A DNA stretch of 46,860 bases from Pseudohongiella sp. (GTDB taxonomy: Bacteria; Pseudomonadota; Gammaproteobacteria; Pseudomonadales; Pseudohongiellaceae), in NCBI GenBank assembly GCA_030696315.1, contig JAUYSM010000022.1, positions 1 to 46,860 of the forward strand, written 5' to 3'. The stretch's first letter is position 1, and each line of letters opens with the position of its first letter. The notes under the pieces are model-generated. The model saw nothing but the letters and a program-made list of their open reading frames with translations. It ran no database searches and was not told the origin of the DNA. Made by a program: the position numbers and the translations under genes. Shown in pieces: positions 23,660-31,743 of this stretch.

Positions 23660-23980
23660 TCAGATCAGAGAGCTTATTGCGGGCGGGCCGCGAATATCAT
23701 GAAGGGTGTAGCATTGCTGCAGAGCAGGCAAAACCTGCTGAGAGATCTTGCCAAAGTGCAAACGCAAAAACGTAAGATCAAAGTCATTCTGAGGAATGTC
23801 TGCAAGATCGTCAGTAGCATATCTTGAGCAAAGAAAATCGCCGTCACTCAGATAGTGAGTTACTTCGTTTGCATTCTGCTGTGCAAAAGTTTCCGCATTG
23901 GCAAACGACAGCACACACAACAAGGCTGTTGTGAGAACTAGAAATTTGTATGCCGCCGATCTCAACACAGAAGAGTCCAC
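23660..23980 (-). CDS. small secreted protein of unknown function
   Basis: A 106-residue frame from GTG 23980 (GTG 23968 or TTG 23965 are alternatives). It has a hydrophobic signal segment (FLVLTTALLCVLSFANAETF, predicted cleavage after ANA) and a mature part of about 77 residues with two Cys (DFLCSRY and LQQCYTLH). No family is recognised. The two Cys could form a disulfide in the periplasm. It lies alone between the CBS gene and the large Asp-box lipoprotein. Codon use is unremarkable, and the signal peptide is the main support for it being real. Confidence 0.5.
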   Translation of the reverse strand: MDSSVLRSAAYKFLVLTTALLCVLSFANAETFAQQNANEVTHYLSDGDFLCSRYATDDLADIPQNDFDLTFLRLHFGKISQQVLPALQQCYTLHDIRGPPAISSLI

Positions 23981-24085
23981 TCGTTGCGAGTTACATCAAT
24001 AGACCAATTCAGTCTATTCCTTTCTGTGTCATTGTCAAAGCCACTATCAATAAATATTTATTGCCAGAAAACACTCGCCAGTAAC

Positions 24086-25837
24086 TTACAGGGGCAGCGC
24101 AAAATAGCGATTGAACCCGGACCCGCCAGTGGAACCGGCATCAAAAACAAAACCGTAAACCGGTTGGCCTGCTGCATTCAAATGCACCGATCCTCGTACC
24201 CATCCACCCTGAATACCCTCAACAACTGCTTGGGGCTGAGACCAGACGCCGGGGGCTGTGGAATAAACGTGGAAAACTGAACGCGACTGCATCTCGATAA
24301 ACAACAGATGTAAAGTCGATCCATGCACAATCAAATCCGCACCGACTTGCTCGGAATCAATTGCATTCGTCACTACCGCCAATGGTGCAATTTGTCCTGC
24401 CGGGGTTAACTCTGCGTTACGTGAAAAACGTCGCTCGTACAGAAGCCCACTTTGCTCACGGTAAACCAGCACGGTCTCACCCGACTCAGGCAGCACTACC
24501 ATCGGCACTATCGCACCATTTTCGTCATCTGAAGAGCCCAGATTGGATGAAAACAATTGCCGCGCAGACAGAGAACCGTCTGGAAACAAATGCCGGACAA
24601 ACCCGCTGCCATCACGTCCTGTATATGCCATCGTAACAGTGTCATCCGGCCCCGCAACCAATACCGGACCCGACAGGTCAGGAGCAACATCCACATCAAT
24701 TTCTATCGGCTCTCCCCAGGCACCGGTCGCCGAGCGAACCTGCAGAAACAGCCTGGTCGATCCACTGTACAGCGTTACCAGACTGCCGTCGCTGCGTGCT
24801 ACCAGATCAGCAAACTGGGTGGGCGGCTCTTGCGGTGTAGCAATACTCTGGCTGTTCACCCGCCAAACACCTTCACCCGCCTGTGCGCCATCCATCTCAA
24901 ACGCGTGGTAGAACACCTCTTCACTTATCTGATGAATAATATGAATTGTCGAGCCCGTTTTCGCGGATGCAACGCCTTCAAGATCACCGATATCCGGTCG
25001 ATTATTGCCATCCACTTCACGCCAGGATTGCCCAAAGTCAGTCGATTTTACAGCCATGAAACGGTTATCGGTTTCGGAGGGCTCCATAAAAAAGTATAGG
25101 TGCCCCGTGTCCGACTGGTAAGGCCCAAGTCTGGCCGGCGTCTCAACAAAGGTGCCACCCAAATGGTACGCCGGCGCAGTCAATTGCAACTCTGCGCTGG
25201 CATGCCCGGGCAAGGGTCGGCCAAAACCATCAACCACGCGGAGTTCAAACAAGGTGTTATTGTCAGCAAAGGTGGGGCCATCCGAAAACCGTCTGATCAC
25301 CAACGGCCACTCCCACTCGAGCGCGTCATTTACGGTCCGCCATACGGGCGTGGCTGCGACAGCGTTAATACCTGCACCATCATCCCAATTAATGTCAATC
25401 GCGCCGAGGAGACGCTCAGTCTCCGCCCCATGAGGGTAGGCGGGTGTTTCAATCACTGAAAGCACCGGCGTTGCAAAATCAGGATACGGAAACTTGGCAA
25501 AACCAACAGGCAACCATGACTGACCTGCCTGACGATATTGCAAGCTCAACACATGCCCTTCTGGCGGCGACATTGTGGCCTTTACCTGAACTCTGAACCG
25601 AAACGGCTGATCGTACAAAATATCGGCTGACGCATTTTCTTCAGCCGCCCATCCCGCATCAGCATTTAATCCAGCGTTGGCATCACTGCGTACCCGAAAC
25701 GCCAACCACTGCAGATCAGGCGCGAAAGCCGTAGTGACTGATTCGCGCTCTGCCGTATCACAGGCACTGACAAGCAGCGAGAGTACAATAAGGATTAAGC
25801 AGGAAAAAAGAGGTGTTCCGACGCGACGCTGACTCAT
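24086..25837 (-). CDS. large lipoprotein with Asp-box/sialidase-like beta-propeller
   Basis: A 583-residue protein. The lipoprotein signal CLILIVLSLLVSACDTAE has the lipobox VSAC. The mature part contains an Asp-box (STDFGQSWREVDG, S-x-D-x-G-x-x-W) and further propeller-like segments (GQSWLPVGF, GSGFVRHLFPDG, LVYREQSGLLYERRF, VWSQPQAVVEG), as in BNR/sialidase-type six-bladed propellers. An N-terminal beta-rich part precedes it (FRVQVKATMSPPEGHVLSLQYRQAG). No catalytic Arg triad of true sialidases is evident, so binding or structural roles are possible. The start is probably ATG 25837. It is likely an outer-membrane surface protein. Confidence 0.7.
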   Translation of the reverse strand: MSQRRVGTPLFSCLILIVLSLLVSACDTAERESVTTAFAPDLQWLAFRVRSDANAGLNADAGWAAEENASADILYDQPFRFRVQVKATMSPPEGHVLSLQYRQAGQSWLPVGFAKFPYPDFATPVLSVIETPAYPHGAETERLLGAIDINWDDGAGINAVAATPVWRTVNDALEWEWPLVIRRFSDGPTFADNNTLFELRVVDGFGRPLPGHASAELQLTAPAYHLGGTFVETPARLGPYQSDTGHLYFFMEPSETDNRFMAVKSTDFGQSWREVDGNNRPDIGDLEGVASAKTGSTIHIIHQISEEVFYHAFEMDGAQAGEGVWRVNSQSIATPQEPPTQFADLVARSDGSLVTLYSGSTRLFLQVRSATGAWGEPIEIDVDVAPDLSGPVLVAGPDDTVTMAYTGRDGSGFVRHLFPDGSLSARQLFSSNLGSSDDENGAIVPMVVLPESGETVLVYREQSGLLYERRFSRNAELTPAGQIAPLAVVTNAIDSEQVGADLIVHGSTLHLLFIEMQSRSVFHVYSTAPGVWSQPQAVVEGIQGGWVRGSVHLNAAGQPVYGFVFDAGSTGGSGFNRYFALPL

Positions 25838-25995
25838 AACAACTTGCAACCCATCATATATTTCAGTTGAATCCTAAAAACCACTGCGGATGATACTGAA
25901 AATACTGTGACGATCATGTGACTCGCGCTTCAGCGCGCCTGGTCAGAAGTCCAGTTCCTTCTGGAGCAACACCGCACAGTTCAATGATCGCAACG

Positions 25996-26328
25996 TTAAG
26001 CGCCTTGGGTCGCCTGTGTCTCAACCGGCGCAGACTGGCATTTCCAGCAAACGTCAAAACTTCCATCATTCTCTTCGCTACACTCGCCGCACACCCATGC
26101 GGCCTTAGGCGACGGATTCTCAACTTCGCGCGCAATAAGTTCAGTTGCGGCGATGTAATCATGATCATTCAGAATCCAAAGTTCATGAAACGTATTACCG
26201 ATACCATGTTGAGCACCGACCGGGACAGTCTGCTCATTTTTGACGTAGGATTCGATATCGTTCAACGCCAATATGTTTTTTACCGAGTGCAATACAACGA
26301 TATTGTCGTGCGTGTAGATATGTTTCAT
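25996..26328 (-). CDS. DUF2007-like protein with C-terminal zinc ribbon
   Basis: A 110-residue protein. Residues 1-75 (MKHIYTHDNIVVLHSVKNILALNDIESYV, then ELWILNDHDYIAATELI) match the DUF2007/GlnB-like 'putative signal transducing protein' fold, which is about 70 residues. The C-terminus has two CxxC pairs (WVCGECSEENDGSFDVCWKCQ), a RanBP2-type zinc ribbon. This combination is common in Gammaproteobacteria, and the role is unknown. GGAG stands about 8 bp upstream of the ATG. Confidence 0.8.
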   Translation of the reverse strand: MKHIYTHDNIVVLHSVKNILALNDIESYVKNEQTVPVGAQHGIGNTFHELWILNDHDYIAATELIAREVENPSPKAAWVCGECSEENDGSFDVCWKCQSAPVETQATQGA

Positions 26329-26376
26329 AGAGGCATCTCCGGATGAAGCTGTCTGCTTCTTAATGACCTGAAATCA

Positions 26377-26902
26377 CTACTGGATAGAAAACGCCAGTTT
26401 TGAAAGTCCTTCTCGCTCACTGGAGAACGAAATTGCAACCGCTGATACTTTCCCCAAGACATTATTCTCGTCAACAAAACCCCAAATGCGCGAATCTGCA
26501 CTGTTGTTTCTGTAATCACCCATAGCAAAGAGTTTCCCCTCTGGAACAACAATTGTTCTACCAATATAAGGAATCCTTCTTTCCTTGCTTAATTTAAAAG
26601 CATGCTGGACGCCTGCAATCGTCTCGGTACCGATTATCTCAGCATCGGTTGACTCAATCACAGACTGTTCCAAACGGGCACCATTTACATAGATTTCATT
26701 GCCTTCAATTCGAATGCTGTCACCCGCAATCGCCATAACTCGTTTTATCTATCCAAAGCACGTCGCCTGGCAAAATTGTTGGCTCCATAGAGCTAGTTGG
26801 TACGGGAGACCAATCGGCGTAGGCTGTGCGAAAAAAGATCAACAGAAAAACAAACAGCAAGAGCGCCCTGTACTCACGAACCAATGATTTGATTTTCAAC
26901 AC
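26377..26902 (-). pseudogene. signal peptidase I, broken by internal deletion/frameshift
   Basis: Two overlapping frames together make a signal peptidase I. The first (26902-26720, GTG start with GGGAG upstream) has a membrane helix and the catalytic-Ser box PTSSMEPTILPGD, then DVLWIDKTSYGDCG and a stop. The second frame reads KRVMAIAGDSIRIEGN (the catalytic-Lys box), then GKLFAMGDYRNNSADSRIWGFV (the conserved box E) to the normal end. The 35-45 residues normally found between the Ser and Lys boxes are missing and the frames do not match, so no intact enzyme can be made. The short AAAACGAGTTATGGC stretch is readable as part of both halves, which would fit a deletion between short repeats. An intact lepB is presumably elsewhere. 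Confidence 0.75.
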
Positions 26903-26971
26903 GTCTATTTCTCCCGTTGCAACATTGCCTTAGAGGATATTATCGCGAACCGTTTCAGAAACACACCAAGT

Positions 26972-27412
26972 TCAATCTAAGGTAGATATGCGACACCCAG
27001 CCAGTGCACTCTTTGACTCAACATGCAGCTTGAAGCGGTTTAGAATTGCCTGCCAACCATCTCGCTGCTGCTCGATCGAGTGTGTTTCCTCGCTATCAAA
27101 TGAGACCCTGACCGACACACCATCTGGACTGTCGTTAAATTCGACTTGGGCTTTCCGATCTCCAAGGTCGTATTCGATCAGGCTCTCTTCTACAACTTTG
27201 GTGTAGGTACCTTCAAAGTCAAAACCGAAACTGCCGTCCTTGGCCTCCATTCGAGAACTGAACTTCCCGCCAGGCCGAAGATCGACGGTTGACTTTGTCG
27301 TGTGCCAATCGTCGGAAGCCGTGTTCCACTGAACGATATCTTCAGGGGTACAGTACGCCTTCCATACCGAATTGATCGGTGCATGAACGATTGTGTTTAC
27401 TGAAATTTTCAT
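26972..27412 (-). CDS. SRPBCC (AHSA1-like) domain protein
   Basis: A 146-residue single-domain START/Bet v1-like protein: MKISVNTIVHAPINSVWKAYCTPEDIVQWNTASDDWHTTK, then LRPGGKFSSRMEAKDG, FEGTYTKVVEESLIEYDLGDRKAQVEF and GWQAILNRFKLHVES. These are the AHSA1 hallmarks of a hydrophobic ligand-binding helix-grip fold. ATG 27412 has GGAGG 4 bp upstream, and the extra frame to 27433 is not needed. It is the last clearly chromosomal gene before the cassette array. The ligand is unknown. Confidence 0.87.
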   Translation of the reverse strand: MKISVNTIVHAPINSVWKAYCTPEDIVQWNTASDDWHTTKSTVDLRPGGKFSSRMEAKDGSFGFDFEGTYTKVVEESLIEYDLGDRKAQVEFNDSPDGVSVRVSFDSEETHSIEQQRDGWQAILNRFKLHVESKSALAGCRISTLD

Positions 27413-27672
27413 GGCTCCTCCAAGTGTGCGCACATTTCCTTGAATATCGTGTCAATGTCTACTGTCGCTTTCTGGGTTTTGTCTGTTATTGACAAAATAC
27501 GAGGCAAGTTCAAAAGCTACCCATATCCACAAAAATACCAGAGCCACTGTGAGTTGTGGAGGCGATACCACCTGAGGGTTTCTACTCACCCATTTGATCT
27601 TCTGGATGGATTGCAGCACCAACGTCAGTAAGCTATCGTCTTATCACTCAGAAAAAATCGCTGCACTCGTTT
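27413..27672. other. gap before the cassette array
   Basis: About 260 bp without a gene I can support. A 63-codon plus-strand frame (27440-27631) has no recognisable family or strong start. The outermost cassette should end here. A degenerate attC may lie between about 27612 and 27677, but the cores are poor, so I do not call it. Confidence 0.4.
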
Positions 27673-28506
27673 TTATGCGCTGCCTAACCGATTACATATA
27701 CTAGGCACCGCTTGGTACAGGCATGAATAATGTGATAACCCATTGAATACTTTTGTCGAGGTACAGCCAGGGATCGCTGATGCCAAGTACCCGGCCATGG
27801 GCGGAGTAGACCAATTGTCGTCGCGGCCGTGCCAAATATGAGTATTGACCGATAGCTTGTTGAGAGAAATTTTCCATGGCTGCACATAAAGGCCAATGTC
27901 TCTAGCATAGCCTCGAACTTGGCCGACAAAACAGGCTTTCAGTGCTTTGGTGAGTGATAGGCGGAATTCAGGGTTAACTGCCAATAACTTATCTTCACCA
28001 GTGGCGCTGGCAAACAGCAAACGAAATAACAAGTTGGGAGAAATCCAAGCGAGAAACCCCTGCCAATAAGATAACAAAATGAACAGGGCCGGTGCTGCTT
28101 TTGCCAGCCGGAATACTTGTTTTCCAGCCATGGCATCAAGATAACTGCCAGCATCCAGTGGTGCGGCTGCAGAAACCAAATGCAGGTTTTCGACGCTACC
28201 GGGCATGTGGCGGATGATTTGTATTGCAATAAATGCTCCGATTGAAAAACCTACAAAATCGACTTTTCCCCCGGAGGCTATTCTTGAAATTTCCGCAGCC
28301 AGAGCTTTGTAATAAGCCTCTCCTTTGAGGGATGGATCAACAGAAAATCGATCTAAACAAATAAACGTCAAATCGTGACGCTTTCCTTCCAAATCAAAAA
28401 TGCTGCCTTCTTCTGGTGCTCCAGGCGCTCCATGAAAGTAGAACACTATGCGTCCATTATCTGAGCCGAACTGGCAGGTTTTCAAAGGTTTCTCCGGCTT
28501 ATACAT
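27673..28506 (-). CDS. alpha/beta hydrolase (cassette 1)
   Basis: A 277-residue hydrolase: IVFYHGAPG-like VFYFHGAPGAPEEGSIFDLEG gives the oxyanion HG motif, VDFVGFSIGAFIAIQIIRH the nucleophile elbow (G-F-S-I-G), NTHIWHGRDDNWSTP the acid Asp, and GLSHYSCL the His. The lid region (residues 130-190) is hydrophobic. The ATG at 28506 is made by the core GTTATG of the attC to its right, so the start codon is supplied by the recombination site; the TTG at 28518 lies in the same frame. It is the array's most distal recognisable gene. The substrate is unknown. Confidence 0.75.
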   Translation of the reverse strand: MYKPEKPLKTCQFGSDNGRIVFYFHGAPGAPEEGSIFDLEGKRHDLTFICLDRFSVDPSLKGEAYYKALAAEISRIASGGKVDFVGFSIGAFIAIQIIRHMPGSVENLHLVSAAAPLDAGSYLDAMAGKQVFRLAKAAPALFILLSYWQGFLAWISPNLLFRLLFASATGEDKLLAVNPEFRLSLTKALKACFVGQVRGYARDIGLYVQPWKISLNKLSVNTHIWHGRDDNWSTPPMAGYLASAIPGCTSTKVFNGLSHYSCLYQAVPSICNRLGSA

Positions 28507-28566
28507 AACGGCTTGCAACAGTGGAGCGAACGGCGTGAGCGACGAGTCGAGATTTTTGCTGTAGCC
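28503..28566 (-). repeat. attC-like site, imperfect
   Basis: On the minus strand the site starts GGCTACAGC and ends CCGTTATGT, with a core GTTATGT at 28503-28509. The inverse core is poor. It separates cassettes 1 and 2. Confidence 0.45.
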
Positions 28567-28577
28567 ATTTCAGTCTC

Positions 28578-28880
28578 CTAAATTCGACCGTCTGTAACCG
28601 GCGTATAGTGCTCGACTGTCGGAAATGGATCATAGAAATGGTGAAGCAATGAGCGCCACTTTTGATACTGCTCCGAACCACGAAACCCGATTGTATGGTC
28701 TTCTAATGCTTCCCAGTTAACCAGGAGGATATATCGATTGGTGTTTTCGAGACATCTTTGTAGCTGATGGGATTGATATCCGTTCATGCTGATGATGATC
28801 TTTTGAGCTTCCTTGAAGGCACTCTCGAATTCATCAGCTTGACCGGGCTTAACATCTAGTATTGCTACCTCGAGGACCAC
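28578..28880 (-). CDS. antibiotic biosynthesis monooxygenase (ABM) family protein (cassette 2)
   Basis: A 100-residue ABM/DUF-type dimeric alpha+beta protein: VLEVAILDVKPGQADEFESAFKEAQKII then GYQSHQLQRCLENTNRYILLVNWEALEDHTIGFRGSEQYQKWRSLLHHFYD. The order of strands and the conserved W/H residues match the antibiotic biosynthesis monooxygenase fold (also heme-degrading or signalling roles). GTG 28880 follows AGGAG. Its own 3' flank is attC-like (28503-28566). The substrate is not known. Confidence 0.8.
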   Translation of the reverse strand: MVLEVAILDVKPGQADEFESAFKEAQKIIISMNGYQSHQLQRCLENTNRYILLVNWEALEDHTIGFRGSEQYQKWRSLLHHFYDPFPTVEHYTPVTDGRI

Positions 28881-28896
28881 CGTGCTCTCCTATGTT

Positions 28897-28973
28897 CATA
28901 ATGCCCTGCTCACGCGCCGGTTCGGCGCTGCAAACCACCGAAAAATCGGTCGATGTGCAGCCGCTGGTTATGC
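28897..28973 (-). repeat. attC site
   Basis: Bounded by CATAATG and GTTATGC, with an internal GCGCCGGTTCGGCGC hairpin and a CCGAAAAATCGG stem. It lies between cassette 2 and cassette 3; the inverse core GCATAAC on the minus strand is 9 bp from the FMN reductase stop. Confidence 0.65.
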
Positions 28974-28981
28974 TAACCCCA

Positions 28982-29641
28982 CTATGGAGCGTTTCGCTCA
29001 GAAGGATCAGTTTTGAAATCGCCGACTATGTTATGTGGATTAATCTTGGCTCGATGCTCCTTTGCGGCCTGAGCCCACCAGACTAGTTGACTGAATGTCC
29101 TGCCAAAGTAATCAAACCAGGATGCCTGTGCCTCCCCCACCTGCATCGAACCATCCGCTGCAAAGATTTCTTGTGCCTTGGGCACATGTATCATTGCAGA
29201 AACTGGCAAACAGCCTAGCTCTGAAAGAAACGTACGCATTCCGATCGCCGCACGCATACCACCCCATTGACCGGCTGAATATGTAACGATGGCGCTTGGC
29301 TTGTAAGAAAACAAAGAACTGCCAAAGTGGTTGAGCAGATTCGCAAGCGCAGGACTCATCGAATGATTATATTCAGGACTAAGCATAATAAAACCATCGG
29401 CGCTCTCTATCTTTGCCGCCAGCTTATTGAGTCCGTAAGGTGCCTTGCTCTTTGGATAGGAGAAATGCGGTTTAAAAACAGATTCAAGCGGATAGTCCAG
29501 AGCGTCAACCAGCTCTGCTTCGTGTTCTTCATATCTAATGCTCAGGCATTCAAGAGCCGCCTCCGCAACTCGAACACCAAGACGGGGAGGGTTCGGAGGA
29601 GAGCTATCACGGACGGTGCCCAAGAAAACTAAAAACTTCAT
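28982..29641 (-). CDS. NADPH-dependent FMN reductase family protein (cassette 3)
   Basis: A 219-residue flavodoxin-like reductase: MKFLVFLGTVRDSSPPNPPRLG gives the FMN-phosphate loop, SADGFIMLSPEYNHSMSPALANLLNHFG the conserved flavin loop (P-E-Y-N-x-S), and YSAGQWGGMRAAIGMRTFL the second. This is the FMN_red family, which includes azo- and chromate-type reductases. The cytoplasmic activity is likely NAD(P)H-dependent reduction of quinones or xenobiotics. The last residues are set by the gene itself, and the attC starts 9 bp after the stop. Confidence 0.87.
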   Translation of the reverse strand: MKFLVFLGTVRDSSPPNPPRLGVRVAEAALECLSIRYEEHEAELVDALDYPLESVFKPHFSYPKSKAPYGLNKLAAKIESADGFIMLSPEYNHSMSPALANLLNHFGSSLFSYKPSAIVTYSAGQWGGMRAAIGMRTFLSELGCLPVSAMIHVPKAQEIFAADGSMQVGEAQASWFDYFGRTFSQLVWWAQAAKEHRAKINPHNIVGDFKTDPSERNAP

Positions 29642-29666
29642 CTAAAACTCCCGCTGATGATTTGGT

Positions 29667-29714
29667 GCATAAGGCCCGGTTCAGCCCAATCTGGTCTGGT
29701 ACGGATTGTTATGC
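29667..29714 (-). repeat. short attC site
   Basis: GCATAAC is the inverse core on the minus strand and CCTTATGC the core; arms are about 20 bp. A second GCATAACAAT copy lies 22 bp to its right, at the 3' end of dapD. It separates cassettes 3 and 4. Confidence 0.5.
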
Positions 29715-29720
29715 ATTTGC

Positions 29721-30620
29721 TTAATCATTGTTATGCAGCGTGGCGTTTATCCCGCCCCAACGACCTGAATCAGTGGGCAGCACCTCCACCGCTCCCGATT
29801 GGCTATTGCGCCGAAACAGCAAACCCGATTTGCCGGATAAAGTGCGCGCGGACACCACGTTGCCATCTGGGAGCGTGACTTTTGTTCCAGCAGTGACGTA
29901 CAGCCCAGCTTCAACTATTGAATCATCACCTAGCGAAATTCCTATTCCCGCGTTAGCGCCGAGCAAACTTCGTTGACCGATAGAATTTACCTGCTTCCCA
30001 CCGCCTGATAAGGTGCCCATGATTGATGATCCTGCGCCAACATCGGATTTTTCGCCGACTACAACGCCCGGAGTTACTCTACCTTCAATCATGCACTCAC
30101 CCAGACTGCCTGCATTGAAGTTCACGAACCCTTCGTGCATGACAGTGGTTCCTGGAGCCAAGTGCGCCCCTAGCCTCACGCGATCGGCATCAGCTATACG
30201 AACCCCAGGAGGAATTACGTAATCCACCATACGAGGAAATTTGTCGATTCCGAATACCGTCAAGTGGTGATACTCGCTCGCAACCAGCCTGCGCAGCTCT
30301 TCTACCTTGCTGGGCAGAACTGGTCCAGCTGAAGTCCACGCGACATTGGTGAGCAAGGAGAATATACCCTCTAGGTTTAGCTCATTTGGCCTGGCCAAGC
30401 ACTCTGAAAGCAAATGCAAACGAAGATATGTTTCCTCTGTGCTTGCCGGTGCATCGGAGAGATTACTAATCTCAATCTCTACGAAGTCACTTTGAATGAG
30501 TCCAAGCTTCTGGGACAAACAACTTCGCCCTATTTTTTCATTATCGCGGGGAAACCAACAATCCAAAGTCACCCCTGACTTAGAATCAAAGTAACGATGT
30601 CCCACTCTCTTTATTGTCAT
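29721..30620 (-). CDS. dapD: tetrahydrodipicolinate N-succinyltransferase (cassette 4)
   Basis: A 299-residue protein with a unique N-terminal domain and a left-handed beta-helix of hexapeptide repeats. Its blocks MVDYVIPPGVRIADADRVRLG, HLAPGTTVMHEGFVNFNAGSLG, MIEGRVTPGVVVGEKSDVGAGSSIMGTLSGGGKQ and LLGANAGIGISLGDDSIVEAGLYVTAG are those of the actinobacterial/Pseudomonas-type DapD, which differs from E. coli DapD. It transfers succinyl from succinyl-CoA to tetrahydrodipicolinate on the path to meso-diaminopimelate and lysine. Such a core biosynthetic gene as a mobile cassette is unusual. A second copy is expected elsewhere if this one is dispensable. Confidence 0.9.
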   Translation of the reverse strand: MTIKRVGHRYFDSKSGVTLDCWFPRDNEKIGRSCLSQKLGLIQSDFVEIEISNLSDAPASTEETYLRLHLLSECLARPNELNLEGIFSLLTNVAWTSAGPVLPSKVEELRRLVASEYHHLTVFGIDKFPRMVDYVIPPGVRIADADRVRLGAHLAPGTTVMHEGFVNFNAGSLGECMIEGRVTPGVVVGEKSDVGAGSSIMGTLSGGGKQVNSIGQRSLLGANAGIGISLGDDSIVEAGLYVTAGTKVTLPDGNVVSARTLSGKSGLLFRRNSQSGAVEVLPTDSGRWGGINATLHNND

Positions 30621-30647
30621 TTAACCTCGCCAGATTGGCACTCTATT

Positions 30648-30729
30648 GCATAAAGCCTGAATAACCCGCGAAGTTTGGAGCGCGTGAAGCGCGCGAAAGA
30701 GCTTGTCGGATTCATTCACTTGTTAGAGC
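30648..30729 (-). repeat. attC site
   Basis: Minus-strand inverse core CTCTAAC and terminal CTTTATGC; an inner GCGCG(CTTCA)CGCGC stem is present. It overlaps the last 18 bp of the EamA gene, a common arrangement in cassettes. Confidence 0.6.
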
Positions 30730-31617
30730 TGTACCGGCCGCCTTTTTAGCAGTCGGCTCCGCCCGCTCTTTCTTCCACTCCCAGAGCACGTTCATTAGAT
30801 TGCCTGCAACGATCAATCCTGCACCCAAAGCCAGGCAAGCGTCTAAGCGCTCACTGTAAACTACACTCCCCACCAACGCTATAAGCGGCAGTCGCAGGGA
30901 ATCCATTGGAATCACCAGCGTGGCATCTGCCAACGACAGGGCACGAACCATGCAAAGGTGAGCTGTCAGTCCGGTAATGCCCACCACTATCAGCCAAGGC
31001 CATTGCGCTGCGGTGGGAGTGACCCAATCAAAGGCAGCGGGCAGTAACCCCAGAGGTAGCTGAATCAACATCATGTAAAAGAGTATGGACAGCGAGCTAT
31101 CACTACCGGAAAGCTTCTTCGTGAGCGCGTGTGACAATCCATAAGCCACGGCACCGCCGAGCATAGCGATGGCGGCCGGATGAACAACCACCAACCCAGG
31201 GCGAAGGATAACTAACACGCCGACGACACCCAGCATGATGGCCAGCACCCGCACACCAGTAATGCGCTCGGCCAGGAGGATTGCTGCAAACACAGCCGTC
31301 CAGATCGGTACTGTGAATTCGATGGCAAAAACAGCCGCTAGCGGAATAAATGCAATGGCATAGAACCAGCCAAACTGGCCGCAGAAGTGCGCCACATTCC
31401 GAACGAGGTGAACTTTGATGTTCTTGAGGGAGAGCTGTTGCCAACCTTTTTGACTGAGAATTGTCGAGATCAACAGCAGCCCGATAAAACTCCGGATAGA
31501 CAGGATCTGGAAAGTGCTGAGATCTTCTGAAAGCTCACGCGCCGCAACCGCCATTGCCGTAAAGGAAAGCAGCGTACCGCCCATCCAGGCAGCAGAAAGC
31601 AGAACCGGATGACTCAT
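30712..31617 (-). CDS. EamA/DMT-family transporter (cassette 5)
   Basis: A 301-residue protein with ten hydrophobic segments in two homologous EamA halves, for example WMGGTLLSFTAMAVAARELSED, AFIPLAAVFAIEFTVPIWTAVFAAILLAERITG at the end of the first half, and VVGITGLTAHLCMVRALSLADATLVIPMDSLRLPLIALVGSVVYSERL in the second. This is the drug/metabolite exporter family, acting at the inner membrane with unknown substrate. The start is ATG 31617. The 3' end lies in the attC. Length and order match the family. Confidence 0.9.
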   Translation of the reverse strand: MSHPVLLSAAWMGGTLLSFTAMAVAARELSEDLSTFQILSIRSFIGLLLISTILSQKGWQQLSLKNIKVHLVRNVAHFCGQFGWFYAIAFIPLAAVFAIEFTVPIWTAVFAAILLAERITGVRVLAIMLGVVGVLVILRPGLVVVHPAAIAMLGGAVAYGLSHALTKKLSGSDSSLSILFYMMLIQLPLGLLPAAFDWVTPTAAQWPWLIVVGITGLTAHLCMVRALSLADATLVIPMDSLRLPLIALVGSVVYSERLDACLALGAGLIVAGNLMNVLWEWKKERAEPTAKKAAGTALTSE

Positions 31618-31639
31618 GTTTCTGGTTCCTCTCGATGCT

Positions 31640-31743
31640 CTCTAACGCTTTTCTTCAGCGACCAAATCGTGCTGGCGAGGTTTTTGTCTAAGCATAAGAC
31701 ATGACGGCATGTATTGGTCCGGCTGCAAGAAGTTTTTATGTGC
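31640..31743 (-). repeat. attC site (long type)
   Basis: Cores TCTAACG and TTATGTGC; the middle resembles the long sites at 33061, 36610, 38861 and 44813 in length and in its TTGGCG...GACGGC layout. It overlaps the end of cassette 6's gene. Confidence 0.7.

Noticed and set aside
25910-25996. GCTTAAC-like core after the DUF2007 gene, tested as an attC
   Set aside because: No matching GTTRRRY end or complementary arms were found, so the array is not extended to this gene.
25914-26168. 84-codon minus-strand frame
   Set aside because: It is a shadow over the DUF2007 gene and the gap beside it, with no recognisable family.
27440-27631. 63-codon plus-strand frame
   Set aside because: No family, weak start and no supporting context.
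27612-27677. Possible terminal attC of the most distal cassette
   Set aside because: GCATAAA and GTTGGTGC are poor cores and no arms pair well, so it was left uncalled.
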